Source: Streptomyces erythrochromogenes
GTDB taxonomy: Bacteria; Actinomycetota; Actinomycetes; Streptomycetales; Streptomycetaceae
Direction of reading: 5' to 3'
Assembly (NCBI RefSeq): GCF_036170895.1
Contig: NZ_CP108036.1
Location: 5,883,501-5,947,500 of the forward strand
DNA length: 64,000 bases
Shown here: positions 17,432 to 26,582 of the stretch, one piece after another
How positions within the stretch are numbered: position 1 is the stretch's first letter
Layout of the letters: each line of letters starts with the position of its first letter
Notes under the pieces: model-generated
The model's database searches: none
Seen by the model: only the letters and a program-made list of their open reading frames with translations
Told to the model about the DNA's origin: nothing
Translations under genes and position numbers: made by a program

Positions 17432-18676
17432 ATGAAGCACTCACCGCGTCTTTGGACGGTACTCAGCTGCTCCCTGCTGGTCGCGTCCCTCGGGGCCGGC
17501 GCCACCGCATGCGGGTCCGGCGACAACCCGCTGTCAGCCCGTCCGGTGGACGCGGGCGAGCAGGTCGCCTTCAACCAGACCGCAGGCAGCCGCCCCGTCG
17601 ACCCCAACCGACCCCTTGAGATCACCTCAAAGGCCAAGGGCAGCCGGATCACCGACGTCACGGCCGTGGACACCCACGGCCGCCGCCTGGCGGGCGAACT
17701 CAGCGCCAAGGGGGACCGCTGGCACAGCACCGTCCCCATGGCCGCAGGCGTCCGCTACACGGTCACCGTGAGCACGGAGGACCAGCGGGGCACCCCGGGC
17801 CAGCGCACGATGGCCTTCGACACCACCCCGTCCAAGGGCGTCCTCAAGGTGGAGTTCGGCCCGGAGGAGGGCAAGTACGGCGTCGGCCAGCCCCTCACCG
17901 CCGAACTCAACGAGCCCGTCAAGGACAAGGCGGCCCGAGCCGTCGTCGAACGGGGCCTGATCGTCGACGCCCCGCCCGGGGTCGAAGGCGCCTGGCACTG
18001 GGTCGACGACAAGAACCTGCACTACCGCCCGAAGGACTACTGGCCCGCCAACACCAGCGTCTCCGTACGGAGCAACCTGGAGGGCATCAAGATCACCGAC
18101 GACCTCCACGGAGCCGCCGCCAAGCCGCTGAAGCTGGAGATCGGCGACCGCGTCGAGGTCACCACCGACGCCTCCGCGCACTGGCTGACGTTCAAGCGCA
18201 ACGGAGAAGTGATCAATTCCATCCCGGTCACCACCGGCAAGCCCGGGTTCTCCACCCGCAACGGCATCAAGGTGGTGCTGGGGAAGCAGTACTACGTACA
18301 GATGCGCGGGGACACCGTCGGCATCGGCGGCAGCGAGTACTACAACCTGCCCGTCTACTACGCCACCCGCGTCACCTGGAGTGGTGAATACGTCCACGCC
18401 GCGCCGTGGTCCATCGGCTCCCACGGCTACGCCAACGTCAGCCACGGCTGCACCGGCATGAGCACGGGCAACGCCGCCTGGTTCTACGAGAACATCACCG
18501 AGGGCGACATCGTCCAGGTGATCAACAGCATCGGCGACGACATGGACATCTTCGGCAACGGGTTCGGGGACTGGAACATGGACTGGAAGGACTGGCGCGA
18601 GGGCAGCGCCCTCCTCAAGGGCACCCAGGACGGCCGCAGCCACGTCGACCAGGCCCGCCTCAGGCCGACGGTCTGA
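17432..18676 (+). CDS. L,D-transpeptidase lipoprotein (Ig-like plus YkuD)
   Basis: 414 residues. A lipoprotein signal (SLLVASLGAGATAC) is followed by two Ig-like domains (about 50-240) and a YkuD catalytic domain whose signature is H338-G-C340 in NVSHGCTGMSTGNAAWFY. It should make 3-3 crosslinks in peptidoglycan outside the membrane, using C340 as nucleophile. ATG 17432 fits the signal peptide; the upstream extension to 17405 does not. It stands between the two halves of the respiratory cluster. Confidence 0.94.
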   Translation: MKHSPRLWTVLSCSLLVASLGAGATACGSGDNPLSARPVDAGEQVAFNQTAGSRPVDPNRPLEITSKAKGSRITDVTAVDTHGRRLAGELSAKGDRWHSTVPMAAGVRYTVTVSTEDQRGTPGQRTMAFDTTPSKGVLKVEFGPEEGKYGVGQPLTAELNEPVKDKAARAVVERGLIVDAPPGVEGAWHWVDDKNLHYRPKDYWPANTSVSVRSNLEGIKITDDLHGAAAKPLKLEIGDRVEVTTDASAHWLTFKRNGEVINSIPVTTGKPGFSTRNGIKVVLGKQYYVQMRGDTVGIGGSEYYNLPVYYATRVTWSGEYVHAAPWSIGSHGYANVSHGCTGMSTGNAAWFYENITEGDIVQVINSIGDDMDIFGNGFGDWNMDWKDWREGSALLKGTQDGRSHVDQARLRPTV

Positions 18677-18687
18677 GCAGCCGGCCG

Positions 18688-18712
18688 GGCCCCCGGACCC
18701 TGTCCGGGGGCC
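18688..18712. terminator. Terminator between transpeptidase and receiver genes
   Basis: GGCCCCCGGAC / GTCCGGGGGCC, 11-bp perfect stem with a CCT loop, between two convergent genes. Confidence 0.85.
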
Positions 18713-18729
18713 GCCGCCGTCCTCGGGGG

Positions 18730-19134
18730 TCAGGCCGCCGAGGAGGACAGCCGGGAGCGCAGCAGACCCGCCAGGGCGTCCGCGAACGCCACCGGATCCA
18801 CCGGAAGGGTCACGGCGGCGTCGGCACGGCTCCAGGTGGCCAGCCAGGCGTCCTGGGGGCGCCCCATCAGCAGCAGCACCGGAGGGCACCGGAAGATCTC
18901 GTCCTTGATCTGCCGGCACACACCCATGCCCCCGGCCGGAACCGCCTCGCCGTCCAGCACGCACACGTCGATGCCGCCCGCGTCCAGCTCCGACAGGACC
19001 GCCGGCAGGGTCGCGCACTCCAGGAACTCCACCGGCGGCAGATCCGCGGCGGGACGGCGGCCCGCCGCCAGTCTCACCTGCTCCCGGGTGCCCGCGTCGT
19101 CGCTGTAGACCAGAACCCGCGCAGTCGCCCGCAT
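18730..19134 (-). CDS. Stand-alone degenerate receiver-like protein
   Basis: 134 residues with the outline of a response-regulator receiver domain and no output domain: acidic pair near D12-D13, candidate phospho-site D61 (VCVLDGEAVP), and a C-terminal PVDP. The usual lysine before that proline is leucine (VTLPVDP), so classical phosphorylation signalling is doubtful. ATG 19134 follows GGAGGATCGAA. It is divergent from ctaE. Its partner is unknown. Confidence 0.75.
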   Translation of the reverse strand: MRATARVLVYSDDAGTREQVRLAAGRRPAADLPPVEFLECATLPAVLSELDAGGIDVCVLDGEAVPAGGMGVCRQIKDEIFRCPPVLLLMGRPQDAWLATWSRADAAVTLPVDPVAFADALAGLLRSRLSSSAA

Positions 19135-19322
19135 TTCGATCCTCCACGTGTCCCATGAATCACGTTGATGTTGCGCGGGATGCTACTCCTCCCGCCGCCC
19201 GGTCAACATCGGTTCGGACATGTGCACGAGGCTGTTCGGAGAGGTGATCTGATGGGCCGTTCGGGCCTTGCACACGCCCCTGACACTCCGAACGGCACCC
19301 CCCGGGGTGAGGGCGGGATAAG

Positions 19323-19343
19323 CGACCGACATAATGTCGGTCG
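19323..19343 (+). promoter_or_regulatory. Perfect palindrome spanning the ctaE start codon
   Basis: CGACCGACAT (19323-19332), one A, then ATGTCGGTCG (19334-19343). The ATG of ctaE opens the right arm. It could be a protein operator, or as RNA a 7-bp stem whose loop exposes CATAATG. There is no clear ribosome binding site upstream. Confidence 0.55.
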
Positions 19344-19954
19344 TGGCGACAGCAACGACAGTAGATACCGGGCACGCGCACCCGACGGTCAACCGGCCGA
19401 ACCTCGTCAGCGTCGGAACCATCATCTGGTTGAGTTCCGAGCTGATGTTCTTCGCGGCCCTCTTCGCGATGTACTTCACCCTGCGATCCGTGACAGGTCC
19501 CGAGTACTGGACAGAGCAGGCTTCGGCCTTGAATCTGCCCTTCTCGGCGACGAACACGACGATCCTGGTGCTTTCCTCCCTCACCTGCCAGCTCGGCGTA
19601 TTCGCCGCGGAGCGCGGTGACGTGAAGAAGCTCCGGACGTGGTTCATCATCACGTTCGTCATGGGTGCGATCTTCATTGGCGGCCAGGTGTTCGAGTACA
19701 CCGAGCTGGTCAAGCACGAGGGCATGAGCCTCTCGTCCGGTCCGTACGGCTCGGTCTTCTACCTGACCACCGGCTTCCACGGTCTGCACGTGACGGGCGG
19801 TCTCATCGCCTTCCTGCTGGTCCTCGGCCGGACGTACGCGGCCAAGAGGTTCACCCACGAACAGGCCACGTCGGCCATCGTCGTGTCCTACTACTGGCAC
19901 TTCGTCGATGTCGTCTGGATCGGCCTCTTCGCCACGATCTACCTGATCAAGTAG
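19334..19954 (+). CDS. ctaE: Cytochrome c oxidase subunit III
   Basis: 206 residues with five predicted membrane helices. Motifs include [19 protein letters not shown] near the N-terminus, [11 protein letters not shown], and [15 protein letters not shown] near the C-terminus. It stabilises the aa3 oxidase. As in mycobacteria it lies directly before qcrCAB rather than with ctaCDF. The start codon sits in a perfect palindrome, and a GTG three codons later is a possible alternative. Confidence 0.96.
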   Translation: MSVVATATTVDTGHAHPTVNRPNLVSVGTIIWLSSELMFFAALFAMYFTLRSVTGPEYWTEQASALNLPFSATNTTILVLSSLTCQLGVFAAERGDVKKLRTWFIITFVMGAIFIGGQVFEYTELVKHEGMSLSSGPYGSVFYLTTGFHGLHVTGGLIAFLLVLGRTYAAKRFTHEQATSAIVVSYYWHFVDVVWIGLFATIYLIK

Positions 19955-20030
19955 CGAACACGTCACCGGGTCCGACCCGGCACTCCATCCAGACACACCG
20001 ACGCAGAAGATCCTGACACCGGGGTAATCC

Positions 20031-20840
20031 GTGAAAAAGCTCTCCGCACGACGACGCCATCCGCTGGCGGCGGTCGTCGTTCTACTCCTCGCGCTGGCGG
20101 CCACTGGGGGGCTGTACGCCGCCTTTGCTCCCGCGGGCAAGGCGCAGGCCGATGAAACCGCCCAGTCCCTCGCCATCGAGGAGGGCAAGAAGCTCTACGC
20201 CGTGGGTTGCGCAAGCTGCCACGGAACCGGCGGTCAGGGTTCCTCTGACGGCCCGAGCCTGGTCGGCGTCGGCTCCGCGGCCGTCGACTTCCAGGTGAGC
20301 ACGGGCCGCATGCCCGCCCAGCAGCCCGGCGCCCAGGTGCCGAAGAAGCCGGTCATCTACACCCAGGCGCAGATCGACCAGCTGGCCGCGTACATCGCCT
20401 CCCTCGGTGCCGGCCCGATCACGCCGACCGAGAAGCAGTACGACCCGGCGGACGCCGACATCGCCAACGGCGGTGAGCTGTTCCGCAACAACTGCGCGCA
20501 GTGCCACAACTTCACCGGTGAAGGCGGCGCGCTGACGAACGGCAAGTACGCCCCCAACCTTGAGGACGTCTCGCCGAAGCACATCTACGAGGCCATGCAG
20601 ACCGGCCCGCAGAACATGCCCTCCTTCCCCGACAGCACCATGCCGGAGAAGCAGAAGAAGGACATCATCGCGTACCTCCAGAACGTGAACGGTGAGAAGT
20701 CGACCAACCCCGGTGGTCTCAAGCTCGGTGGCCTCGGCCCCGTCTCCGAGGGTCTGTTCGGCTGGATCTTCGCTCTGGGTGCGCTGATCGCTGTCGCCGT
20801 CTGGGTCGCGGCCCACACCGCTAAGGCCAAGAAGTCATGA
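20031..20840 (+). CDS. qcrC: Di-heme cytochrome c subunit of bc1 complex
   Basis: 269 residues: N-terminal hydrophobic anchor (about 12-33), two cytochrome c domains with heme motifs C60-ASC-H64 and C155-AQC-H159, and a C-terminal membrane helix (about 240-262). The tethered di-heme domain replaces soluble cytochrome c and passes electrons straight to CtaC in the bcc-aa3 supercomplex. The start is GTG; the end overlaps qcrA by four bases. Confidence 0.96.
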   Translation: MKKLSARRRHPLAAVVVLLLALAATGGLYAAFAPAGKAQADETAQSLAIEEGKKLYAVGCASCHGTGGQGSSDGPSLVGVGSAAVDFQVSTGRMPAQQPGAQVPKKPVIYTQAQIDQLAAYIASLGAGPITPTEKQYDPADADIANGGELFRNNCAQCHNFTGEGGALTNGKYAPNLEDVSPKHIYEAMQTGPQNMPSFPDSTMPEKQKKDIIAYLQNVNGEKSTNPGGLKLGGLGPVSEGLFGWIFALGALIAVAVWVAAHTAKAKKS

Positions 20841-21895
20841 GTAGCCAAGAGATTCCCGAAGAGAAGCACCTGCCGAGCGAGCAGGGCGACGCCCACCACG
20901 GTGGCGTAGCAGTGGCGGACGACCCGTTCGCCGACCCGGGCCTGCCGGTCCACAAGCCGCGCATCCAGGACATCGACGAGCGTGCGGCGAAGCGCTCCGA
21001 GCGCACCGTCGCGATGCTCTTCACGCTGTCGATGCTGGCGACGATCGCCTTCATCGCGTCCTACGTGATCTTCCCGGTCGACAAGATCGTCTACATCTTC
21101 CCCATCGGGAAGGTCAGCGCGCTCAACTTCGCCCTGGGCATCACCCTGGGCACGGCCCTCTTCTGCATCGGCGCGGGCGCGGTCCACTGGGCCCGCACCC
21201 TGATGTCCGACGTCGAGGTCGCCGCGGAGCGCCACGAGATCGCCGCTCCGCCGGAGGTCAAGGCGCAGGTCCTCCAGGACTTCGCCGACGGCGCCAGCGA
21301 GTCCGGCATCGGCCGTCGCCCGCTGATCCGCAACACGATGCTGGGCGCGCTGGCCATGCTGCCGCTCTCCGCCGTCGTGATCATGCGCGACCTGGGCCCG
21401 CTGCCCGAGGAGAAGCTGCGCAAGACCCTGTGGGCCAAGGGCAAGCTGCTCATCAACCAGAACACGATGGAGCCGCTGCGTCCCGAGGACGTGCTCGTCG
21501 GTTCGCTGACGTTCGCCATGCCCGAGGGCCTGGACGAGCACCAGCACGACTTCCAGGTCCAGATCGCCAAGGCCGCCCTGATGATCGTCCGCATCCAGCC
21601 GGACGACATCAAGGACAAGCAGGAACTCGAGTGGTCCCACGACGGGATCGTGGCCTACTCGAAGATCTGCACCCACGTCGGCTGCCCGATCAGCCTGTAC
21701 GAGCAGCAGACGCACCACGTGCTCTGCCCGTGCCACCAGTCCACCTTCGACCTCTCCGACGGCGCCCGTGTCATCTTCGGCCCGGCCGGTCACGCCCTTC
21801 CGCAGCTGCGGATCGGCGTGAATGACGAAGGCTTCCTCGAAGCGCTCGGCGACTTCGAAGAGCCCGTCGGCCCTGCATTCTGGGAGCGCGGATGA
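20837..21895 (+). CDS. qcrA: Rieske iron-sulfur subunit of bc1 complex
   Basis: 352 residues, with the three N-terminal membrane helices typical of actinobacterial QcrA and a C-terminal Rieske domain. Cluster ligands are C278 and H280 (CTHVGC) with C297 and H300 (CPCH); C283 and C299 can form the usual disulfide. It carries electrons from menaquinol to QcrC. Both ends overlap the neighbouring genes (ATGA), indicating coupled translation. Confidence 0.96.
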   Translation: MSSQEIPEEKHLPSEQGDAHHGGVAVADDPFADPGLPVHKPRIQDIDERAAKRSERTVAMLFTLSMLATIAFIASYVIFPVDKIVYIFPIGKVSALNFALGITLGTALFCIGAGAVHWARTLMSDVEVAAERHEIAAPPEVKAQVLQDFADGASESGIGRRPLIRNTMLGALAMLPLSAVVIMRDLGPLPEEKLRKTLWAKGKLLINQNTMEPLRPEDVLVGSLTFAMPEGLDEHQHDFQVQIAKAALMIVRIQPDDIKDKQELEWSHDGIVAYSKICTHVGCPISLYEQQTHHVLCPCHQSTFDLSDGARVIFGPAGHALPQLRIGVNDEGFLEALGDFEEPVGPAFWERG

Positions 21896-23520
21896 GCACC
21901 GCCACTGACAACAAGGCGCGCAAAGCGCCGGCCGGCGAGCGGGTAGCGGACTGGGCGGACGGCCGCCTGGGCATCTACAGCCTGGCCAAGGCCAACATGC
22001 GCAAGATCTTCCCGGACCACTGGTCCTTCATGCTGGGTGAGATCTGCCTCTACAGCTTCATCATCATCATCCTCACGGGTGTGTACCTGACGCTGTTCTT
22101 CCACCCGAGCATGAACGAGGTGGAGTACCACGGCAGCTACGTCCCGATGCAGGGCGTGCTGATGTCCGAGGCCTTCGCCTCGACGCTCGACATCAGCTTC
22201 GACGTCCGCGGCGGCCTGCTGATCCGCCAGATCCACCACTGGGCGGCGCTGATCTTCGTCGCGGCGATGATCGTGCACATGATGCGCGTCTTCTTCACCG
22301 GCGCGTTCCGCAAGCCGCGCGAGGTCAACTGGATCTTCGGCTTCCTGCTGCTGGTCCTCGGCATGTTCACCGGCTTCACCGGTTACTCGCTGCCGGACGA
22401 CCTGCTCTCGGGTACCGGTGTCCGCTTCATGCAGGGCGCCATCCTGTCCGTCCCGGTCGTCGGCACGTACCTGTCGATGTTCCTGTTCGGCGGGGAGTTC
22501 CCGGGCGGCGACTTCGTCGCGCGCTTCTACTCGGTTCACATCCTGCTGCTGCCCGGCATCATGATGGGCCTCCTCGTGGCCCACCTGATCCTGGTCTTCT
22601 ACCACAAGCACACCCAGTACGCGGGCCCCGGCAAGACGAACAACAACGTCGTCGGCATGCCGCTGCTGCCGGTCTACATGGCCAAGGCCGGAGGCTTCTT
22701 CTTCCTGGTCTTCGGTGTCATCGCGGTCGTCGCCGGCGTCGCCTCGATCAACCCGATCTGGGCCCTCGGTCCGTACCGCCCGGACCACGTGTCCACCGGT
22801 GCGCAGCCCGACTGGTACATGGGTATGCCGGAAGGCCTGATCCGTGCCATGCCCGGCTGGGAGATCAACCTGTGGGGCCACACGCTCGTCCTGGGCGTGT
22901 TCATCCCGCTGCTGCTCTTCCCGCTGGTGCTCGGTGCGATCGCCGTCTGGCCGTTCATCGAGTCCTGGGTCACCGGCGACAAGCGCGAGCACCACATCCT
23001 GGACCGCCCGCGCAACGTCCCGACCCGTACGGCCTTCGGTGTCGCCTGGATCGCGGAGTACATCGTGCTCCTCATCGGCGGCGGCAACGACATGTTCGCC
23101 CAGTACTTCCACCTGTCGATCAACTCGATCACGTGGTTCGTCCGGATCGGCTTCTTCGTCGTCCCGGTCCTCGCCTTCATCGTCACCAAGCGGATCTGCC
23201 TCGGCCTCCAGCGCCGGGACCACGACAAGGTGCTGCACGGTCGCGAGACCGGCATCATCAAGCGTCTGCCGCACGGTGAGTTCGTCGAGGTCCACGAGCC
23301 GCTCCCGCAGGGCAAGCTGCACACCCTCACCGCGCACGAGCAGTACAAGCCGATCGAGATCGGCCCGACGGTCGACGAGAACGGTGTCGAGCGCAAGGTG
23401 AAGGCCACCGAGAAGCTGCGCGCGAAGCTCAGCAAGGGCTTCTACGCCGAGGGCAACCAGATCCCGAAGCCCACGGTGGAGGAGTACAAGGAGATCCAGT
23501 CCGGCCACGGCCACCACTGA
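21892..23520 (+). CDS. qcrB: Cytochrome b subunit of bc1 complex
   Basis: 542 residues, longer than mitochondrial cytochrome b because of the actinobacterial C-terminal extension. It contains HHWAALIFVAAMIVHMMRVFF and SVHILLLPGIMMGLLVAHL (heme b histidines), GYSLPDD and a WALGPYRPDH segment in place of the usual PEW loop. It holds the two b hemes and the menaquinol sites. It is the last gene of the ctaE-qcrCAB run and is followed by a terminator. Confidence 0.96.
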   Translation: MSTATDNKARKAPAGERVADWADGRLGIYSLAKANMRKIFPDHWSFMLGEICLYSFIIIILTGVYLTLFFHPSMNEVEYHGSYVPMQGVLMSEAFASTLDISFDVRGGLLIRQIHHWAALIFVAAMIVHMMRVFFTGAFRKPREVNWIFGFLLLVLGMFTGFTGYSLPDDLLSGTGVRFMQGAILSVPVVGTYLSMFLFGGEFPGGDFVARFYSVHILLLPGIMMGLLVAHLILVFYHKHTQYAGPGKTNNNVVGMPLLPVYMAKAGGFFFLVFGVIAVVAGVASINPIWALGPYRPDHVSTGAQPDWYMGMPEGLIRAMPGWEINLWGHTLVLGVFIPLLLFPLVLGAIAVWPFIESWVTGDKREHHILDRPRNVPTRTAFGVAWIAEYIVLLIGGGNDMFAQYFHLSINSITWFVRIGFFVVPVLAFIVTKRICLGLQRRDHDKVLHGRETGIIKRLPHGEFVEVHEPLPQGKLHTLTAHEQYKPIEIGPTVDENGVERKVKATEKLRAKLSKGFYAEGNQIPKPTVEEYKEIQSGHGHH

Positions 23521-23577
23521 TCCCCTGCACCACCGCATGAGGGACTGATTTCGGTCAGTCCTGGTGTCGCCACGGCG

Positions 23578-23610
23578 AGAGCCCCGTCCAGTGTCCGGAC
23601 GGGGCTCTTT
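23578..23610 (+). terminator. Intrinsic terminator after qcrB
   Basis: AGAGCCCCGTCC / GGACGGGGCTCT stem followed by TT, 58 nt past the qcrB stop. Confidence 0.9.
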
Positions 23611-23683
23611 GCCGTAACCGGGGCTGGATAGGCTGATCTCCGACCCATTCGACGGGGAACCCCTACAGCAGCAGGAGCTGACC

Positions 23684-24748
23684 ATGAACGTTGCGACCCC
23701 GGCAGGCGGCGACAGCGTGGCGGCCCGTGGCTGGCCGGGCGTCCTCGACGCCCTGCTGACCGGCCAGGACCTGCGCGCCGACGACACCGCCTGGGCCATG
23801 GACCGGATCATGCGGGGGGAGGCCACCGACGCCCAGATCGCCGGCTTCGTGGTCGCCCTGCGCGCCAAGGGGGAGACGGTCGCGGAGATCAACGGCCTGG
23901 TACGGGCCATGTACGGGCACGCCAACCTCATCGAGGTGCCCGGCCGCACCGTCGACATCGTCGGCACCGGCGGCGACGGGGCCAAGACGGTGAACATCTC
24001 CACGATGTCGGCGGTCGTCGTGGCCGGAACCGGCGCCAAGGTCGTCAAGCACGGCAACCGGGCCGCGTCCTCCGCGAGCGGCTCCTCGGACGTCCTGGAG
24101 AAGCTCGGAGTCAACCTCGACCTGAGCACCGCGCGGGTCGTCGAGGTCGCCGAGGAGGCCGGCATCACCTTCTGCTTCGCGGTGAAGTTCCATCCGGCCC
24201 TGCGGCACGTCGCCGGGGCCCGCCGCGAACTGGGCATCCGGACCACCTTCAACATCCTCGGCCCGCTGACCAACCCGGCCCGCGTCCGCTCCCAGGCCAC
24301 CGGCGTGGCGGACCCCCGGATGGCCCCCATCGTGGCGGGCGTGCTCGCCGAGCGCGGCTCGTCAGCGCTGGTCTTCCGCGGCGACGACGGCCTGGACGAA
24401 CTGACCACCACGGCGACCTCCCGGGTCTGGTGGGTCCGGGACGGGAAGGTCGCCGAGCAGACCTTCGACCCGCGCGACGTCGGCATCCCCCTGGTCGACG
24501 TCTCCGCCCTGGCCGGCGGCGACCCCTCGTACAACGCCGACGTGGCCCGCCGCCTGCTGGCCGGCGAGACCGGACCGGTACGCGACGCCGTGCTGCTGAA
24601 CTCGGCGGCCGCCCTGGTGGCCCTCGACCCGGGCACGGGCAGCCTGGAGGAGCAGATCGCCGCCGGCATCACCCGCGCGGCCGAGTCGATCGACTCCGGT
24701 GCCGCCAGGGCCGCACTGGAGCGCTGGGTGACGGCCAGCAACGCCTGA
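23684..24748 (+). CDS. trpD: Anthranilate phosphoribosyltransferase
   Basis: 354-residue enzyme that transfers phosphoribose from PRPP to anthranilate in tryptophan synthesis. Signatures: [15 protein letters not shown] (PRPP pyrophosphate loop), [16 protein letters not shown], and GDDGLDELT with the Mg-binding DE pair. ATG 23684 has AGGAG about 8 nt upstream. It stands alone beside qcrB, as in mycobacteria, away from trpEG at 51-53 kb. Confidence 0.96.
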   Translation: MNVATPAGGDSVAARGWPGVLDALLTGQDLRADDTAWAMDRIMRGEATDAQIAGFVVALRAKGETVAEINGLVRAMYGHANLIEVPGRTVDIVGTGGDGAKTVNISTMSAVVVAGTGAKVVKHGNRAASSASGSSDVLEKLGVNLDLSTARVVEVAEEAGITFCFAVKFHPALRHVAGARRELGIRTTFNILGPLTNPARVRSQATGVADPRMAPIVAGVLAERGSSALVFRGDDGLDELTTTATSRVWWVRDGKVAEQTFDPRDVGIPLVDVSALAGGDPSYNADVARRLLAGETGPVRDAVLLNSAAALVALDPGTGSLEEQIAAGITRAAESIDSGAARAALERWVTASNA

Positions 24749-24832
24749 CCCGACACACGTTTCGAGCCAGACCCTGGTCCGCCATTCGGACCGGGGTCTT
24801 GTGCTCGGGGGATCTTGTGGCAGGATGCTCAG

Positions 24833-24955
24833 CAGGTCACGAGTGACAGCGTTTAGGCCCCGGCTTGCTGTCCGGCAACCCTCCTTCCGTGGCGGGGTGC
24901 CCCGGGTGATGACCAGGTCGTAGGCAGCAAGGCCTACGGCAAGCGCGGATCCCTC
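24833..24955 (+). ncRNA. SAM-IV riboswitch
   Basis: The S-adenosylmethionine core is readable: P1 GGTCA (24835-24839) with TGACC (24910-24914), the GAGTGACAGC segment, the CTTGCTGTCCGGCAACC stem-loop and the GGTGCCCCGGGTGATGA junction. Outside P1 a second stem GTAGGC / GCCTAC and a GCAAGCGCGG tail can supply the extra pseudoknot that marks SAM-IV rather than SAM-I. It precedes the class V aminotransferase-fold gene and should lower its expression when SAM is abundant. Confidence 0.85.
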
Positions 24956-24981
24956 GACACCAGGGGTCCTGGTCTCTCGAG
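24953..24981 (+). promoter_or_regulatory. Expression-platform hairpin of the SAM riboswitch
   Basis: CTCGA-ACCAGG / CCTGGT-TCGAG stem-loop right after the aptamer. It is followed by GAGCGTTTT, so it could be a terminator. Its 3' arm also covers part of the GAGGAG ribosome binding site of the small frame at 24993, so occlusion is the alternative. Confidence 0.5.
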
Positions 24982-24992
24982 GAGCGTTTTCC

Positions 24993-25013
24993 GTGAGCAA
25001 GCGAATGCGATAG
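24993..25013 (+). CDS. Possible six-codon leader ORF (MSKRMR)
   Basis: GTG AGC AAG CGA ATG CGA TAG, with GGAG 8 nt upstream. It sits between the SAM riboswitch and the main gene, 157 nt before that gene's start. Such a short frame may be chance, but the ribosome binding site is better than that of many genes here. The peptide is strongly basic. From 25014 to 25170 I see nothing else distinctive. Confidence 0.35.
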   Translation: MSKRMR

Positions 25014-25170
25014 GGCGACTGACGCCCCTTCTTCACCCTCGGACCAGGGTCACTTCCGCGTACCGCGACGTCCCGTCCGAGGCCACTCCCGTACCCCGGA
25101 CGGCCGCACGGCCGTACCCGCGTACGGGCACACCGAAGCCATTCAGCCCTGCCTGCCGGGAGATACCGCC

Positions 25171-26556
25171 ATGTCCGCATCCCTGAACGCCGCCGTCGCC
25201 ACCGCCGCCACCGCCCACGACCCCGCCTGTGCCGAGCCGCTCGCCGTCCTCGGCCGCGACGTCACCGTCCCGCTCGTCACCGGCGGCGAGGTCACCTACG
25301 CGGCCCTCGACTACGCCGCCAGCGCCCCCGCCCTCCAGCGGGTCTGGGACGACGTGGCCGCCTACGCCCCGTACTACGGCAGCGTCCACCGCGGCGCCGG
25401 ATACCTCTCGCAGCTGTCCACCGACCTCTTCGAGCAGAGCCGCGTCACGGTCGCCGGGTTCCTCGACTGCCGCCCCGGCGACCAGGTCGTCTTCACCCGC
25501 TCCACCACCGACTCCCTGAACCTGCTCGCCGCGGTGCTCCCGGCCGACTGCCAGGTCTTCGTCTTCGAGACCGAGCACCACGCCTCGCTCCTGCCGTGGA
25601 CGAACGCGCAGGTCACCTACCTCAACGCGCCGCGCACCCCGGCCGAGGCCGTCGCCACCCTGGAGCGGGCGCTCGCCGACCGCGAGCCCTACGGCCCGGC
25701 GCTCGTGTGCGTCACCGGCGCGTCCAACGTCACCGGCGAGCTGTGGCCGGTGAAGGAACTCGCCGCCGCTGCGCACGCCCACGGCGCGCGGATCGTGCTG
25801 GACGCCGCCCAGCTGGCCCCGCACCACCCCGTCTCGGTGCGGGACCTCGACGTCGACTGGGTCGCCTTCTCCGGCCACAAGCTCTACGCGCCCTTCGGTT
25901 CGGGCGTCCTCGCCGGCCGCGCCGACTGGCTCCAGGAGGGCGAGCCGTACCTGGCCGGCGGCGGTGCCTCCCGCAAGGTCTCCCGCCGCGAGGACGGCGG
26001 CGTGGACGTCGAGTGGCACACCACGGCGGCCCGCCACGAGGCCGGCTCCCCGAACGTCATCGGCGTCTACTCCATCGCCTCCGCCTGCCGGGCCCTGACC
26101 GAGGCCGGCTTCGACAACCTGGTGGCGCGCGAGCAGCAGTTGGTGACCCGGGTCCGCGAGGGCCTCGCCGAGGTCCCGGCCGTCCGGGTCCTGTCCCTCT
26201 TCGGGGAGGACGCCCCGCGGGTCGGCGTCATCTCCTTCGTCGTGGACGGCTGGAACAGCTCCCACTTCGCCGCCGCGCTGTCCGCCGAGTACGGGATCGG
26301 CGTACGGGACGGCCTGTTCTGCGCCCACCCGCTGGTGCGGACCCTGCTGGGCAGCGAGCCGCAGGCCCAGGGCGAGTGCGGGGCCCCCGAGGCCGCCCCG
26401 GGCGAGCGCTCCCTGAACGCGATCCGCGTCAGCTTCGGCGCGGGCACCCCGGACGAGCACGTGGAGCGCTTCGTCCGGGCGGTGAAGGAGCTCGTCGCGG
26501 ACGGCGCGAAGTGGCAGTACCGCACGGAGGAGGGCCGCTGCGTCCCCGCGGTCTGA
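25171..26556 (+). CDS. Class V aminotransferase-fold PLP enzyme (SufS-like)
   Basis: 461-residue PLP enzyme related to cysteine desulfurases. The PLP lysine is K237 (SGHKLYAPFGSGVL), preceded by the TEHHASLLPW histidine and LDAAQLAPHHP aspartate motifs. A cysteine at the SufS nucleophile position is kept in GVRDGLFCAHPLV. Placement behind a SAM riboswitch ties it to sulfur amino acid metabolism, but the substrate is not evident. ATG 25171 has GGGAGA at good spacing. It is not next to a suf or isc operon. Confidence 0.88.
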   Translation: MSASLNAAVATAATAHDPACAEPLAVLGRDVTVPLVTGGEVTYAALDYAASAPALQRVWDDVAAYAPYYGSVHRGAGYLSQLSTDLFEQSRVTVAGFLDCRPGDQVVFTRSTTDSLNLLAAVLPADCQVFVFETEHHASLLPWTNAQVTYLNAPRTPAEAVATLERALADREPYGPALVCVTGASNVTGELWPVKELAAAAHAHGARIVLDAAQLAPHHPVSVRDLDVDWVAFSGHKLYAPFGSGVLAGRADWLQEGEPYLAGGGASRKVSRREDGGVDVEWHTTAARHEAGSPNVIGVYSIASACRALTEAGFDNLVAREQQLVTRVREGLAEVPAVRVLSLFGEDAPRVGVISFVVDGWNSSHFAAALSAEYGIGVRDGLFCAHPLVRTLLGSEPQAQGECGAPEAAPGERSLNAIRVSFGAGTPDEHVERFVRAVKELVADGAKWQYRTEEGRCVPAV

Positions 26557-26582
26557 CAGTGCGGACTGGCATCGTACGGATC

